Assembly: GCA_021234155.1 (NCBI GenBank)
Contig: JAJEKV010000027.1
Location: 18,253,227 to 18,317,226 of the forward strand
Source: Isoetes taiwanensis
Taxonomy: Eukaryota; Streptophyta; Lycopodiopsida; Isoetales; Isoetaceae
Length of the DNA stretch: 64,000 bases
Reading direction: 5' to 3'
The translations under genes and the position numbers were made by a program. Below the pieces are notes generated by a model. The model was not told the origin of the DNA and did no database searches. It saw nothing but the letters and a program-made list of their open reading frames with translations. This document shows, one piece after another, positions 1 to 11,239 of this stretch. The stretch's first letter is position 1; each line of letters begins with the position of its first letter.

Positions 1-419
1 CGGTCTCAACTAGGCGCTTTGCCTCACAACGTAAGTTTTGGTGTTTTCATTAACATGTAGCATGCGCTAGTGTAATGCGCTACTACCATGTTTTGCTGCC
101 ATTTTCTTGCAATTCTAGAGTATTTTTAATGTAACTCTAATGCATCATTGAGCATTGATCTTCGGCTAATGAAAATCTAAGTACCCATGTTTCTGTTAGC
201 TTATTACAGCCTGCAGTGACACAATGATCACGAGGTGATGAGCCCAACTGTAGGTTTGAAGATGAGGTGAGAACTTCTGTTATTTGAAATCACATAGCTA
301 GAGGGTTTGCATTAGGCATGTGTATATATTGTTGTTGTCAGATGGAGTGCTTGGAAGTGAACATATATATGGCTCAGCACGCGCCCAACAAGGTGGTCCA
401 AAGTTGCCAGGCAAGCTGT
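1..419. other. No gene recognised
   Basis: AT-rich sequence with no open frame that resembles a known protein. It may be the interior of the Helitron whose 3' end lies at 2143, but no 5' end was found for that element inside the window. Confidence 0.5.
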
Positions 420-680
420 TTGGTGGTCCAATTTGGAGCTTGTGCATTGGAACAGGGAGGGCGACCAATATGGAGAGCCCAATTAGGGCGGACGCCCAAT
501 TTGAAGGGATTTTTTTTTTTTGTCCCTCAAATTGGGCGGGCGCCCAATTTGGACACACCAAATCCCAATTTGGGCTGACCAGATTGGGCAGGCGGATGCC
601 ATATTTGGTGCGTCCAAATTGGGCGAGCGCCCCAAAAAAAAATAAAAATTGCCCTCAGATTGGGCGGGCGCCCAATTTCT
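420..680. repeat. Cluster of GC-rich near-palindromes
   Basis: A core resembling ATTGGGCGGGCGCCCAAT, able to fold into a hairpin, occurs near 530-549 and 658-677. Degenerate versions lie near 478-500, 563-600 and 615-633. The copies are separated by A or T runs and short AT-rich spacers. Overlapping frames on both strands give look-alike peptides (for example QIGRAPNL and NWAPAQFEG), which is expected from a near-palindrome and is not evidence of coding. Confidence 0.7.
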
Positions 681-1226
681 AATGAAATGTCTTTCACTGT
701 TCATAGATGGTGGAACATATTTAGAGATTCACAACCAGGTTTCTTGCCAAGACAATTTACCGACGATTCAAGAAGTCCCAACCGGATAGTCGGTGTTGGT
801 GTTGAAGAGGTGTTTGAAGTCAGGGTGCAGACACTTTTATGGGAGGATAAGAGCTCATTTATCCTCTATAACTAGGATGATGTGCATGAGATAGACCGGG
901 CTAGCACCCTCGAAACCAAAATGAAGGCAGGTAGAAGATAGTAACAGGAGGGCAACACAATTAACCAGGTATAATTTGATTCATCTAGAATGTGAAATCT
1001 GGCACTTCTATAACGTTCATACTTTGGGGAAGGATTTTGTATCTTTATAGACCCGTCACCGAAGGGTCCGGACTATTTCATTATATATGGACTACCTGCA
1101 ATGCCAAAGCCATGTGTGCCATTTGGGCTACTACACTTTGCGACATAAGTACACTTTCATCGAAGTTGGCACTGTCTATTTTCAGTATGCTTATGGACTC
1201 GCGGTAAGACATGTGTTTCCAAATCT
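681..1226. other. No gene recognised
   Basis: AT-rich DNA with only short open frames (up to about 71 codons) and no recognisable domain. Confidence 0.5.
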
Positions 1227-1620
1227 TTCATTATTTTCAATAAACATGTTTCCTACCGTCATTGTGAGGTTTTAGCTTGAAATGATTCATGGAATGATAC
1301 ATCTCTGATGGGGATAAAATATTGACTGACTTGGAGATGTGAATGGAGATGCCCTACTTGGTTAGGATATGCTATTGAAGAGACCCATTGTTTGTTTAGC
1401 ACGTCTTCAATAAACATGTTTCCTATGTCATTGTTAATGTTCTAGATTGAAAGGATTCATGGAGGGATACATCCCTGATGGTCATGAAAGGTTGACCGAA
1501 GGATGTGAATGAAGATGCCTTACTTGGTTAGGATATGATATTGAAGAGCCCCATTGTTAGCGCGCCCGAACGATCTCATGTGCCCTACTTGGGTAGGGTA
1601 TGCTACTGAAGAGCCTCAGA
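1227..1620. repeat. Tandem repeat, period about 170 bp, about 2.2 copies
   Basis: The phrase CAATAAACATGTTTCCTA begins at 1238 and again at 1408. Both copies continue in parallel through GATTCATGG, GATACATC and TACTTGGTTAGGATATG. A third partial copy (CTACTTGGGTAGGGTATG, GAAGAGCC) ends near 1617. The copies are diverged, so the duplication is not recent. Confidence 0.75.
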
Positions 1621-1849
1621 TGGCCAACGACTACTAGTGACCACATTGAGATAGAGACTATCGATTATGCTTGGGCTCCTTTCACTAAGAAGAAGCTATC
1701 CAACACTATCTTGTGCGTGTTGCTGAACCATATGCAGCACTCGCAGGGGATGTCAATTAGTGTATGGAAAAGAGTCAGTGATGCGAGAAGGCAAAAAAAT
1801 GGTCCATAAATTCAGGTATTGTCCAAAAATAATGAAATTGTGCTTATAT

Positions 1850-1986
1850 GACACAATCTAAACCGTTGATCAAGACAAAAGATAAACGGACAAATCTGGG
1901 CCGTCTGGCGGGGGGGCAGGGACATTGGCACGATCTCGGCTGTCGATCGGGCGCACAGACCGACGCCACGGTTTTATAATATAGGA
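1850..1986 (-). mobile_element. Helitron-like 5' terminus
   Basis: On the minus strand the sequence begins A^TCCTATATTATAAAACCG, with the terminal TC at 1986-1985. It continues through a GATCG...CAGCCGAGATC motif resembling the 5' ends near 37600 and 39715 (TATATTATAAT then GCCGAGATC). The matching 3' end was not located, so only the terminus is called. The type of element is inferred from similarity to the better-supported termini. Confidence 0.45.
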
Positions 1987-2107
1987 TGTTGTATTATTGT
2001 CAAACATTTATTTACATTTGTAGGGTTTGACCCATTAAACTCAATAAATAAAATATTTCAAGAGAACAATCTCAACCATAACTTAAAAAATTTTGGAATT
2101 TTATCCC

Positions 2108-2143
2108 GACGAAAAGCCCAGCAACGCTGGGCACTTTTTCTAG
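2108..2143 (+). mobile_element. Helitron 3' terminus (hairpin + CTAG) inserted into copia gag
   Basis: A perfect 7-bp-stem hairpin (GCCCAGC-AAC-GCTGGGC, 2116-2132) is followed by seven bases and then CTAG (2140-2143), with host T at 2144. This is the canonical Helitron 3' end. Copia gag coding starts immediately afterwards, so the Helitron sits inside or at the break of the copia element. The body extends left, and its 5' end is not identified in the window. Confidence 0.75.
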
Positions 2144-3251
2144 TGTTTAAGCTAAAAAACAAAACACCTAAGGAGATGTGGGAATATTTAGTTAAACATT
2201 ATGAAGTTAAGAATTCCTCTCAGATTGAGATGCTAGATAGGGAGCTAAGGAGGCTCAAGTTCAAATATGAGGACAATCTTACACAATTCTTTCAAAGATA
2301 TGACAATATAGTAACTGAATTGCAGGAGTTCCTATAACAAAAGACTTTCATGTACTGTCTCTGTCTAGAGCATTTTCAGAATATGAACAATTGTCCACAT
2401 TAGTACGAAGTGTGGCTAGAAATCGAGAAAAGGCAGAACTAATGATAAGAACAGAAATAGAGCAAAGAAAGATTATAAAAGGAGAGGAAGAAGAAAGCTT
2501 TGAGATACCCTATGCAGGAAAAGGAAAAGGGAAATTTGGAAAGGCAAGGAGTGACAAAAATAAATTGGGACCATGCTACAGTTGCAAAGGTATGGGGCAC
2601 CTTAAAAATAACTACCCTAAGTTGAAGGAAAATAGGTGTTTCAATTGTGAAGGGATTGGATATGTAGCTGCAGAATGTCCAAGTCCTAAGGGTATTGGGA
2701 AGGGAAGAAATAAAAATTATTACTCTAACTCAGAAAGGAAAGGCAATTTCTCAAAAGGAAAAAAGGAAGGGAATTCCAGCATCAATCTCACTCAAGAAAT
2801 AAACAATGATGAAGAAGATCCTGATGCAGAGGTAAGTGTGAAAGCTATCTGTTCTATCTCAGAAAATTCAGCTAATAAGGTTCATGATATGCTTGTTATA
2901 GATAGTGGAGCTGAGAGATCAGTAGTTAAAGCTACTGATGCTCTCAAGGAGAAAAGGAAAAGAAGGGGAACTTTCGTGCAAATGGGAGATGGCAAACTTC
3001 AAGAAGTGGATGAATCAGGAATGCTTACACTCTATGATCTGGAAGGCAATTTAGTAAATTTGCATGATGTACTTGCTGTTCCAAAAATAATGAGAAACTT
3101 GATTTCTGTCAACCAACTAGTAGACATGGATTTTATACTTGTCTTTGACAAGAAATGTTGTAAAGTGTTTAAGACAATAAAATCAAGTTTCTTGCAAAAA
3201 GAGTTGGAAACCTTTTTGGATTCTATAATAGAAATTTGTTTGGAAGCTTAA
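2144..3251 (+). pseudogene. Copia gag-protease region
   Basis: The first frame (to 2337) has the gag signature KEMWEYLVKHYE followed by SQIEMLDRELRRLKF and a FFQRYDNIV segment, then stops. After a frame change, 2391-3251 continues with two CCHC-type zinc knuckles (CYSCKGMGHLKNNYP, in which the last Cys is replaced, and CFNCEGIGYVAAECP, in which the His is replaced), a lysine-rich stretch, and the aspartic protease motif DSGAERSVV. The family function is RNA packaging and polyprotein cleavage. Two altered knuckles and one frameshift mean the product is not functional. Confidence 0.88.
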
Positions 3252-4303
3252 ATTCTGTTCATATTCCAACTTTGAAATTGTGGCATGAGAGATTAGGGCA
3301 TGTCAATATGGATAACATCAGGGAAATGGCAAAAAGGGGACTTATAATTGCTGCAGAAGGAGAGGAGTCAGTATGTTATGGATACATGGTTGGCAAAAGT
3401 TCAAGGTTACCATTTCCAAAGAGACAAGGACAAGCAAGTGACTTGTTAGAACTAATTCACACAGATCTTTGTGGCCCCATCAATGTGAAAAGTTTGCAAG
3501 GCAGCAGGTACTTTATTACTTTTATAGATGACTACTCTAGATATACTAGATGCTTCTTCTTGACAAACAAAAATCAAGCCTATAAAGCATATAGGATATT
3601 TGAATCAGAGGCAGAAAGAAGTACAGGAAAGAAAATAAAAATTATGAGGTTTGACAGAGGAGGTGAGTATGTAAATGGCATCTTCAAAAATTATTGTAAA
3701 GAGAAGGGGATTAGAAGACAAGTAACTTGTAGGCATACACCACAACAAAATGGAGTGGCTGAAAGAAAAAACAGGTCAATTCTTGACTCAGTGAGATCAA
3801 TGCTGAAACAATCTGGTCTACCCAACTTCTTATGGCAGTAAAAAATGCAGTATTCATACAAAATAAAGTTCCTTTGACAAGTCTAAATGGACAAATAGCA
3901 GAAGATCTGTGGAGCAACACAAAAATAAGGTATGAATTTTTTTCGAGTATTTGGTAGTACTGCTTTCTTGCATATTCAAAAGGAAGAAAGAACAAAGTTG
4001 GATGACAGAGCAATTAGATGTTTTATGGTAGGATATGATGAACAGTCTAAGGGTTATAGACTATATATTCCTGAAAGAAGAAAAATTGTTGTTGGAAGAG
4101 ATGTTAGGTTCAACGAAATGATACTTTATAAAGATAGAAAAGAAATTGACAATAGGTCAGAGTTGTTTGTTGAAAATACTCAAGGAGAAACTAGCTACTC
4201 ACAACAGGGTATTGATGATGATGAAAGGAAGAAACAAATACAAAACAAGATGAAGAAATTGACAAGAAAGAGGATAAAGTTGAACATACATATGATGAAG
4301 TGA
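3236..4303 (+). pseudogene. Copia integrase region
   Basis: The integrase starts with the zinc-binding part LWHERLGHVNMDNI followed by VCYGYMVGK. The usual second Cys of the C-x2-C pair is a Tyr here, so zinc binding should be impaired. The core follows with HTDLCGP, FIDDYSRY, DRGGEYV and QNGVAERKN, which cover the expected catalytic acidic positions. A stop at 3839-3841 ends the frame. The C-terminal part (FRVFGSTAFLHI, KGYRLY) resumes in another frame at 3932-4303 and becomes a lysine-rich tail before the reverse transcriptase. Confidence 0.87.
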
Positions 4304-4384
4304 ATAACAAAGATGTTCAACAGGGCAGGAGGACTAGAAAGACATAAGTTGAGAAGTTAATGGAAGGGAACAAGAATATAAACT

Positions 4385-6145
4385 ATGATTGGAAGGACAA
4401 TCACTAGCACATCAAAAAGACTTCAAAAGAATGATATAGAAATAAATGAAATTATGGCAATACTTGAACCAAGTATACCACAGAGTTATGAAGAAGCTAT
4501 GACTAGTGAGTATGCAGATGAGTGGAAGATGGCAATGGACAAGGAGATGGAATCCTTTGACAGAACAGAAACATATGAAGTTGTTGAAAAACCAGAATAC
4601 AAAAATATAGTTGGAAATACATGGATTTATAAAATAAAGATTGACCAATGATGGCAAAAGGAAATTCAAGGCAAGGTTAGTAGCTCAAGGTTTTTCACAA
4701 AAAAAGGGGATTGATTATGAGGAAACATTTTCTCCAATAATAAAGTTGACAAGTTTGAGAATACTTCTTGCATATGCAAATGCTTTGGATCTTGAAATCC
4801 ATCACATGGATGTGAATACTGCTTTCTTAAATGCTAAACTTGATGAAGAGATATTTATGCAGCAAGCAAAGGGTTTTGAACAAAAGGGGAATTTAGTATG
4901 GAAGCTTAAACAAGCAGTTTATGGCCTCATATGCATAGATAACTTCTTGAAGGAGCAAGGATTTATTAAACTTCAAAATGAAGGTAATTTGTATGTAAGA
5001 AAGTAAATTTCTATTTTATTGCCTCGTATGTTGATGACTGCATAATGGTTGCAAACAATTTGGAATGCTTAAACCTTTGCAAAACAGTGCTAAGTAGTAG
5101 ATTTCAAATGACTGATCTAGGGCTATTGCAAAAATTCCTTGGTATTGAAGTACACAGGAATCGAGAACAAAGAAGGATAACTTTGACACAGAGCTATAAC
5201 ACACAAGGTATGTTGGAAAAATTTGGATTAGTCAGCTACAAAGGTGTAAAAACACCACTAGCAACAGGTCAGAAATTAAGTTGTAATTTACGTCCTAAAT
5301 CTGAAGGTGAAATGGCACAAATGGATAAATATCCATATAGAGAATTGGTGGGATGTCTCTTATACATAGCCAACTACAGTAGACCAGATATAGCATATAG
5401 TGGTAACCTACTTAGTAGGTTTGGAAACAATCCTGGAAAACAGCATTGGCTTGCTGCCAAAATGGTACTAAGATTTTTAAAGGGAACTTGTAATGAAGGT
5501 TTAACCTTTACAAATACAAATTTGGAATTAACTGCATATTCAGATGCAGATTGGGGTGGAGATTTGGACACAAGAGAATCTACCTCTGGATATATCTTGC
5601 AGGTTGGTGCAAGCACAATGTCTTGGAGAAGTAAAAAACAAGGCTGCATAACCATGTCAACAGCTGAAGCTGAATATAATGCAGCCTCATTAGCCAGTAG
5701 AGAAGTTGTTTGGATCAGAAGATTGTTGTGTGAAATGGGAGCAGTTCAAGATAAGCCTACCACATTGTTTATTGATAATGTCAGTTGTATAGCCATAGTT
5801 AAAAATCCTGTGCTACATGAAAGGACAAAGCATATTGAGCTTCAAGTACATTTTATCAGGGATATGATTGCAAAGGGAATTATTACTGTGGAATACAAAA
5901 ATACTGAAGACCAAACTGCAGACATTTTTACTAAAGTATTACCAGCACACAAGTTCTTGAAGTTACAGGGGAATATTGGAATTAATGGTACAAAACCAGA
6001 TGACATATTACCAGCACACAGGTTCATGAAGTTACAGGAGAATATTGGAATTAATGGTACGAAATCAGATGAATTAAGTGCAGTAAAATCAAAGGAGGCA
6101 GAGAAATACAATCACAAGTCATTACAGTTTGATATAACAGCATAA
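4385..6145 (+). pseudogene. Copia reverse transcriptase / RNase H region
   Basis: The frame from 4385 carries the copia RT start (SYEEAMTSEYADEWKMAM), then GNTWIYKIKID. After a frame change at about 4645 it continues with FKARLVAQGFSQKKGIDYEETF and DVNTAFLNAKLDEEI. After KQAVYGL about ten residues normally found in the family (KQAPRAW-like) are missing. A frameshift near 5003 precedes the catalytic YVDD (5027-5038). The frame from 5006 to 6145 holds the rest of RT and RNase H (TAYSDADWGGD, SRSKKQ-like, STAEAEYNAAS, HIELQVHFIRD). A 69-bp tandem duplication (5939-6076) repeats LPAHKFLKLQGNIG near the C terminus. Confidence 0.9.
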
Positions 6146-6175
6146 GTTCATAGCAGAATATGAATATGTAACATT

Positions 6176-8530
6176 AAGGAAGGAAGGAAGGAAGGAAGGT
6201 ACTTTTATCGTCCACGGAGACCAATCGGTCTATGGGACCCAATACAAAAACTTAAAAAAGCGGATTCTTGCCCCGGATTAAAACCCCTTACCGGGGTTTT
6301 CGAGGAAAAACGTGGGCAGCAATCAGCCTGGCCCGACAAACCGTGCTAATCATATAAAATGAGAAACATCCCAATATATACTGATCATGCACCACCCTCA
6401 GTAGTGCCTAGTCACGGACAGCCAGGCGGGGGGCAAAGGTGACCTCGCGAGTCCGGTTCCTCCCGGATGTATGACCCCGTGGCACGTCTTCGACGGTGTG
6501 TTCATCAGCAAATGCAAGGGCACGCCCGGCCGTACTAAGAGAGGCGATCGGCCGGATCCGGACCGAAACCGGGCAACTCGGAAAGTGTGAGACTCATCCT
6601 CAATGGCACGGATTTTGGCAAAGACGAGCACATCTGCCCCGGGGGCTCCCCAATCCACCTGCCCGTCTCTCGATCGCGAAGATGGTGGGCACAATGCGAA
6701 TGGAGGCAATGAGTCTCAAGGCTTTAGAGGCGGTGGGAGGAACGAGTAGAGTCGGTGGGCCCGGGCTAACACCTGTTGATGTGCTCTTTGTAATGGGCCA
6801 TTTTGACCTGCTCTAGAGCAATGGGGTCCCCAGAGCTTGCCAAGGAAACAAGCATCTAGGTACTCATGAAATTACATCCACGATCGACGGGTCGCCCGGT
6901 ACCAACAGATGCATCAGTGCTCTCACGACGTTCCATCGGGCGAACCACTGATCTCTCTTACCCCTCCAACAGGCCCTAAGCCGCCGCGGACTCATGGCCA
7001 CGGTGTAAGCCGGAGTCGGGAGCCGAGCATCACCCATAGTAACCACTTTCTCGAAAATAGGCGATGTGTCTATCAAGGGCTGCCCGCTGAAGCGCAAGAA
7101 TCAGTTTCCGCAGCGAGAACCGATAGGGACTGAAGGTTTCACCCCAAGTGCCCGTGCCAAAATGCCTTACGCACCTGCTCCAAGTCATTCAGTCGCCAAA
7201 GAGGCGACCGGGCCCCAAACCTCGACCCGTCTGAAGGGCCGGGCAATTTCGACCGGTGCGAACGGATGTGATTGATGGCCCCAATCATATAGCTCGCACG
7301 GTGACCTGTTGTTACGCATGGCATAAAAAGCGCTTTCCGGCCCGTTTGTCACCCGCAGAAGCGGATAGGCGCCTCAAACATGAGGGGAGGGGAACTCCAC
7401 CCCTAGGTACTTGTAGGTGGGCGTGGCGTCCACAAAATACATCCCCGATATGTGAGTCACGGGGAGGCATGGGGTGACGTGAAGAGGATATGAGAACCAC
7501 CACGGTCTTGGCATTGACGGCGCATGTCGTAGCCCCGACAAAATGTGTCTAGGGCATCCACATGGAGACCGCATAGCAAGGGTGTGGGCAGCGAGCCAAC
7601 ATCGCCCCGAGATAGATGAGCCGGCGGATGACCGGTGCAAAAGCCGATGCCATCCCCCCATGCTCGAGTAAGCCGTGGCTCTAGCCCGATCAATGTAGAG
7701 GCCAAAAAGTGTTGGCGAGAGGGGGCAACCCCGCGGACCGATACTACCGGGTGAATGCTTGGCCGCCGGCGGTGCATCCCCGCCAAAACAACTCTCATAC
7801 AACCTGTATATGGCATTACGCACGACAGGCGGGAGCCCCGATTTGACGCAGTCTAGCCCTGACTTTTCGGGGATCAGAAAAAGCCTTTTAAGGGTCCACA
7901 AAGCGGCAATACAAGTCCAACCCGATGATTCGGCTGTCTTCAATCGATCGCGGCGTAAAGATATGGTCAATCGTTGAGTGGCGGGTCGAAGCCTCGCTCG
8001 CGGTGAGGGTCTCGACATCCCCGCCGCCTCGCCGGCGGGTCAACTCGCCGCCGAGAATGCCACCAGCAGTTTGGCAAAATCTTGGCCCGACCATGATCGT
8101 CCGTGGAATTGGGCGGACGGTGTGGGTCGCCCGCCTTGTGAATGGGAACAACCCGCTTGTGGTCCATTGTCGGGGAAACCCTCCCCGCAATGCTCGTTGA
8201 GCGGGGTAGTGAGGACCGGCAAGCGGCTGCCCCGCCCACTTGAGTAACTTCGGCACGCATACCGCCGAGGTCGGTTGCCTTCCCATTAGCTAGCCGTTGC
8301 GGGCCCTCCTCAACATCCTCGCCCACGAGAACCAATGGGGGCCATCTGTGGGGGTATGGGCGACAGCGTCCCCGGGCGGGTCATAGAGCTGCTGCAAATC
8401 GCATTCCCCCCGGGTGTGATGTCCCCCGAGGGTCGGGCTGGCCTTCGAAGCACTCTGCGCCAAAAGGTTCGAGGATGAGTGTCCAACAGGCCGAACATCT
8501 CCCCACAGGAATGTGGCAAATATGTAATGT
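6176..8530 (-). mobile_element. LINE remnant 1, 3' part, high GC
   Basis: Read on the minus strand, RT pieces run into a C-terminal zinc-knuckle region, then a 3' UTR with the hairpin AGACC-GATT-GGTCT (6231-6218), then the tail (TTCC)n at 6199-6176. Its 3' UTR matches those of remnants 2 and 3 (CCTCGAAAACCCC and GGTCCCATAG). The 5' boundary near 8530 is approximate. The element is much richer in G+C and CpG than its flanks. Confidence 0.75.
6398..8335 (-). pseudogene. LINE reverse transcriptase, heavily frameshifted
   Basis: Fragments in alternating frames reconstruct the order of an RT: RLANGKATDLGGMRAEV (about 8300-8250), RVVPIHKAGD, then RGCPLSPTLFGLYID (about 7700), TPTYKYLGVEF (about 7400) and IEDESHTFR (about 6590). 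These match the order in remnant 3 and in LINEs C-F. The YADD box was not found in an open frame. No reading frame exceeds about 214 codons, so this is a fossil. Confidence 0.72.
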
Positions 8531-8670
8531 CAGCATATTCATACTTAAGGGGAAGATCTAAAAGGGTTGTCTCAACCCTAATGCTTAAATACCATTGAGA
8601 CCTTAACCATGTTGAAATATGACCTTTATTTGACTAGGTTATATTTCATAAGGTTAATGAATTGCAAAAT
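8531..8670. other. Short spacer between two LINE remnants
   Basis: AT-rich DNA between the broken 5' end of LINE remnant 1 and the tail of remnant 2. No feature seen. Confidence 0.5.
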
Positions 8671-9960
8671 TAGAATAGAATAGAATAGAATAGAATAGAA
8701 TAGAATATGATTTTATCGTCCACGGAGACCAACTGGCCTATGGGACCCAAGTACAAAAGAGAGCAGCAGCGATATTACTACCGAGGATTAAAAACCCTCC
8801 CAGAAGGGGTTTTCGAGGAAAAACCTTAGTAGCAATAAGGATACCGACATACCGCGATTATATACATAATCACAAGTACTGGTGAGGTTAATGTCGGACG
8901 GGGGCATAAGCGAGTCCAGCGTATCCATTACCTCTCGGGAGGTAACGATCCCAACAAGCCCTACAGAGGAGGGTGCTCGGTAGCTCATGCAAGGCCCGAT
9001 GGGGCACAACTAATCGAGCATACCGAGCCCGGATATGCTCGTCTGCACGGACAGGCCCGGAGGGCGTGACTTTCATCCTCAATGGGCTCGCTGCAAAGAT
9101 TGACAGACTTTGTCCTCACGCGGCCCCGAATCCATCTCCCCGTCTCAATGCGAAGGTGGTGTGCACTGCGAATGGAAGCAATCACCTGGCGCTTTTTCAT
9201 GGGTAGATGGGTGCCACGGTAGTGTTGTGGGCCCCTCGTGAGCATGGGATTAACCTCTTTGTCGATAATTTGCCACCTTGACATGTGACGGGGCCTCGCA
9301 TCCCAAAGCTTGGCCATGAAGCAAGCATCCGGCATCGCTTCAAGGCAGCGTTCCTTTGGTGTATGCACTTGGTCCACATCGTGTGCCTGCACATTCCATA
9401 GCGAGAACCACCGGGCTTGCTTGTCTTTCCAGCAGGCTTTGAGTCATTGCGGGCCCATCGCCATTGCCAAAGCAAGGTTGGGCAGCGGGCTTCATCCATA
9501 GCCACCACCTTCCGGAAGTAAATAATGTGACGTTCCAGCCCCCTCTCAGAATGGAAGGAAGCCTGTCTCCCGGAGCAAGATCTCGATATGGGACCGTGGA
9601 TTTCACTCCCGGTGCGGGGCCAAGAAGGCCTTCTGCACTGCTCTAGATCGTTCCAAGTGGTGAGGGATATAACGGCCCCCACACTACGCCCCATAGAGGA
9701 GGACCGGTTCAACCAAGGCCCCGAACAAGTGTGCCTGGTGACCCCATGCATACTGACTCACGCCTTGGATTTGTTGTTTTGCATTGCATACGGGGCTTTC
9801 CAGCCTGCAGTGACCCGTAACCTGATGGATGCATCCCAGTGTGTGGTAGTAGAAAACTCAATGCCCAAATACTTATAAGACTGAGCCACCTCCACTACCT
9901 GCCCCTGGAAGTGTGCTGGACCAATAGAATAATTCCATTGTGAAATCGGGGAGACGGTTA
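8671..9960 (-). mobile_element. LINE remnant 2, 3' part, tail (TTCTA)n
   Basis: The tail is seven (TAGAA) units at 8671-8705 (plus-strand reading), followed by a 3' UTR with the hairpin AGGCC-AGTT-GGTCT (8739-8726) and the CCTCGAAAACCCC segment. The coding remnants upstream are in the same family as remnants 1 and 3. The 5' limit near 9960 is where similarity to remnant 3 (the QGQ-VEVA segment) fades. Confidence 0.78.
8888..9930 (-). pseudogene. LINE RT C-terminal part, frameshifted
   Basis: Pieces in order are YKYLGIEFSTTTHWDAS (about 9880-9830), the WGPVISLNTWNDLEQ-like motif near 9690-9650 (here read as VGAVISLTTWNDLEQ), IEDESHALRACP near 9080, and LVVPHRALHELP near 9020. They parallel remnant 3 almost residue for residue but change frame several times. 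The RT catalytic core itself is absent, consistent with 5' truncation. Confidence 0.72.
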
Positions 9961-11078
9961 TGGCTTAACCGACTGCTACAGCTCCGGAAAACTTCGATAT
10001 AACCAGACAGAATGTCGCGGAATTGATTAAGCTGGTGTGATCGGTTGGATTGATCACAGTCGTGTGATCATTTGCAGTGCTATTCATCTCTTTGTAATGC
10101 AAATGATGAACGAGATATAGTCTTCAAATAGTTCTTTCTATGCTTTCATTTTAATGGTTCTAATGGTTAAATTTGAAGCATAAGACTATAGTGAAATTAA
10201 GTAAGTTGGTTGTCTAGTTCATATTGTAAGAAGTTGTCTTACATTGAATCTAGTTCACTATTTTCCTAACAATTATTTCTAATACTTGCCTAGCTCGGAA
10301 TGCATGTTTCTAATATCTTTGATACATCAGCCAAGATCTCTTCATTTAATACAAGACGAGCTTAGTCAATCTTGTGCCCCCCTTCAATATAAAAATTGCT
10401 TTATTAGGCACCTTGGACAAACTAATGTCTTAGTGTGCAATTATTGTTCTAACAAGAAATTTATCGCACTGGCCAAGGCCACCGCAAACATTTCTTTTGT
10501 TTGACTCGGTGCAAAGGCCACCTTGTGTATAAGATACTCGGCTCAAAAATTATTAGGTGTTGAGGACACCCAGTGTTGGAAGATATCGAGTGTTTTTCCA
10601 CGTGCATGCATCCAAATAGATGCATACAATGAGCACATATCCTATAACACGACCAGGATCTACTTCAAAAAATCGACAAAAACACCACATTTCTAGGTGT
10701 ACTTAACATAGGTTATGGAGGTAGCAAGTGGAGATGTCCGACTGCTATTGGGGATTTTTTTGTGAACTGGAAATGTTTAAAGGTCGAAGAAGGCAAAAAA
10801 AAATTTGTATAGACATGGCTTTCAACATTATACAATATTGAAACCATATGATTCATTCATGAATGCAAGCTCAGTGGCCATGCCAAAAAACATTTGTAGA
10901 GTTTCATATGTGAAGCCATGTATGCTTGTTTAAGGAATGCAAGCTGGGTTGCCATGCCAAAAAACATTGTAGAGTGTCATATATTAGATGTTAGGTAAGT
11001 GGCAATTAAATAATAGTAAAGATGTTGTTTGGGTAAACCCAAACCTCATGGATTGAAATGGCAAGCCCTGGTTGGCTT

Positions 11079-11081
<3 letters not shown>
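9961..11081. other. No gene recognised
   Basis: AT-rich DNA with no open frame that resembles a protein. It contains the 74-bp repeat at 10861-10984, described separately. Confidence 0.5.
10861..10984. repeat. Tandem duplication, period 74 bp
   Basis: GAATGCAAGCT begins at 10861 and 10935. Both copies continue with GCCATGCCAAAAAACAT and TGTAGAGT.TCATAT. Confidence 0.75.

Positions 11082-11116
<35 letters not shown>
11082..11116 (+). repeat. Poly(A) run of about 35 bases
   Basis: A pure A run follows GGTTGGCTTAGT. It may be the 3' tail of a retrotransposed sequence on the plus strand, since L1-type elements elsewhere in the window end this way. No recognisable element body lies directly upstream, so the origin is uncertain. 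Confidence 0.7.
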
Positions 11117-11120
<4 letters not shown>

Positions 11121-11239
11121 GGTTGGCATTGGAGATGATTGGAGTGTGCTAGAGAGGCCGGAGCAAACATTTCTGAGACAGAGGTTTGGAAGGAAAGGGG
11201 GTCGGTTTTTGCTACAATGAGGATTACCAGAAGTAGGAA

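Larger units (their letters stand above)
2144..6175 (+). mobile_element. Ty1/copia retrotransposon, truncated and decayed
   Basis: The domains run gag, protease, integrase, reverse transcriptase, RNase H, which is the copia order. Neither LTR is present: the left side abuts a Helitron 3' end at 2143, and the right side stops about 30 bases after the RNase H frame where a LINE tail, (GGAA)n, begins. Several frameshifts and stops separate the domains, so no polyprotein can be made. Codon use is AT-rich, unlike the GC-rich LINE remnant that follows. Confidence 0.92.

Noticed and set aside
420-680. Possible CRISPR-like array of palindromic repeats
   Set aside because: Repeats are degenerate, spacers differ widely in length and the setting is a plant nuclear genome. 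The same reasoning applies to 40516-40748.
1600-1809. 69-codon frame IEIETIDYAWAPFTKKK as a small gene or captured exon
   Set aside because: No recognised family, no splice borders, and it overlaps the end of a tandem repeat.
6496-9878. Plus-strand frames of 70-106 codons in the GC-rich LINE remnants
   Set aside because: GC-rich DNA has few stops; the recognisable protein motifs are on the minus strand.
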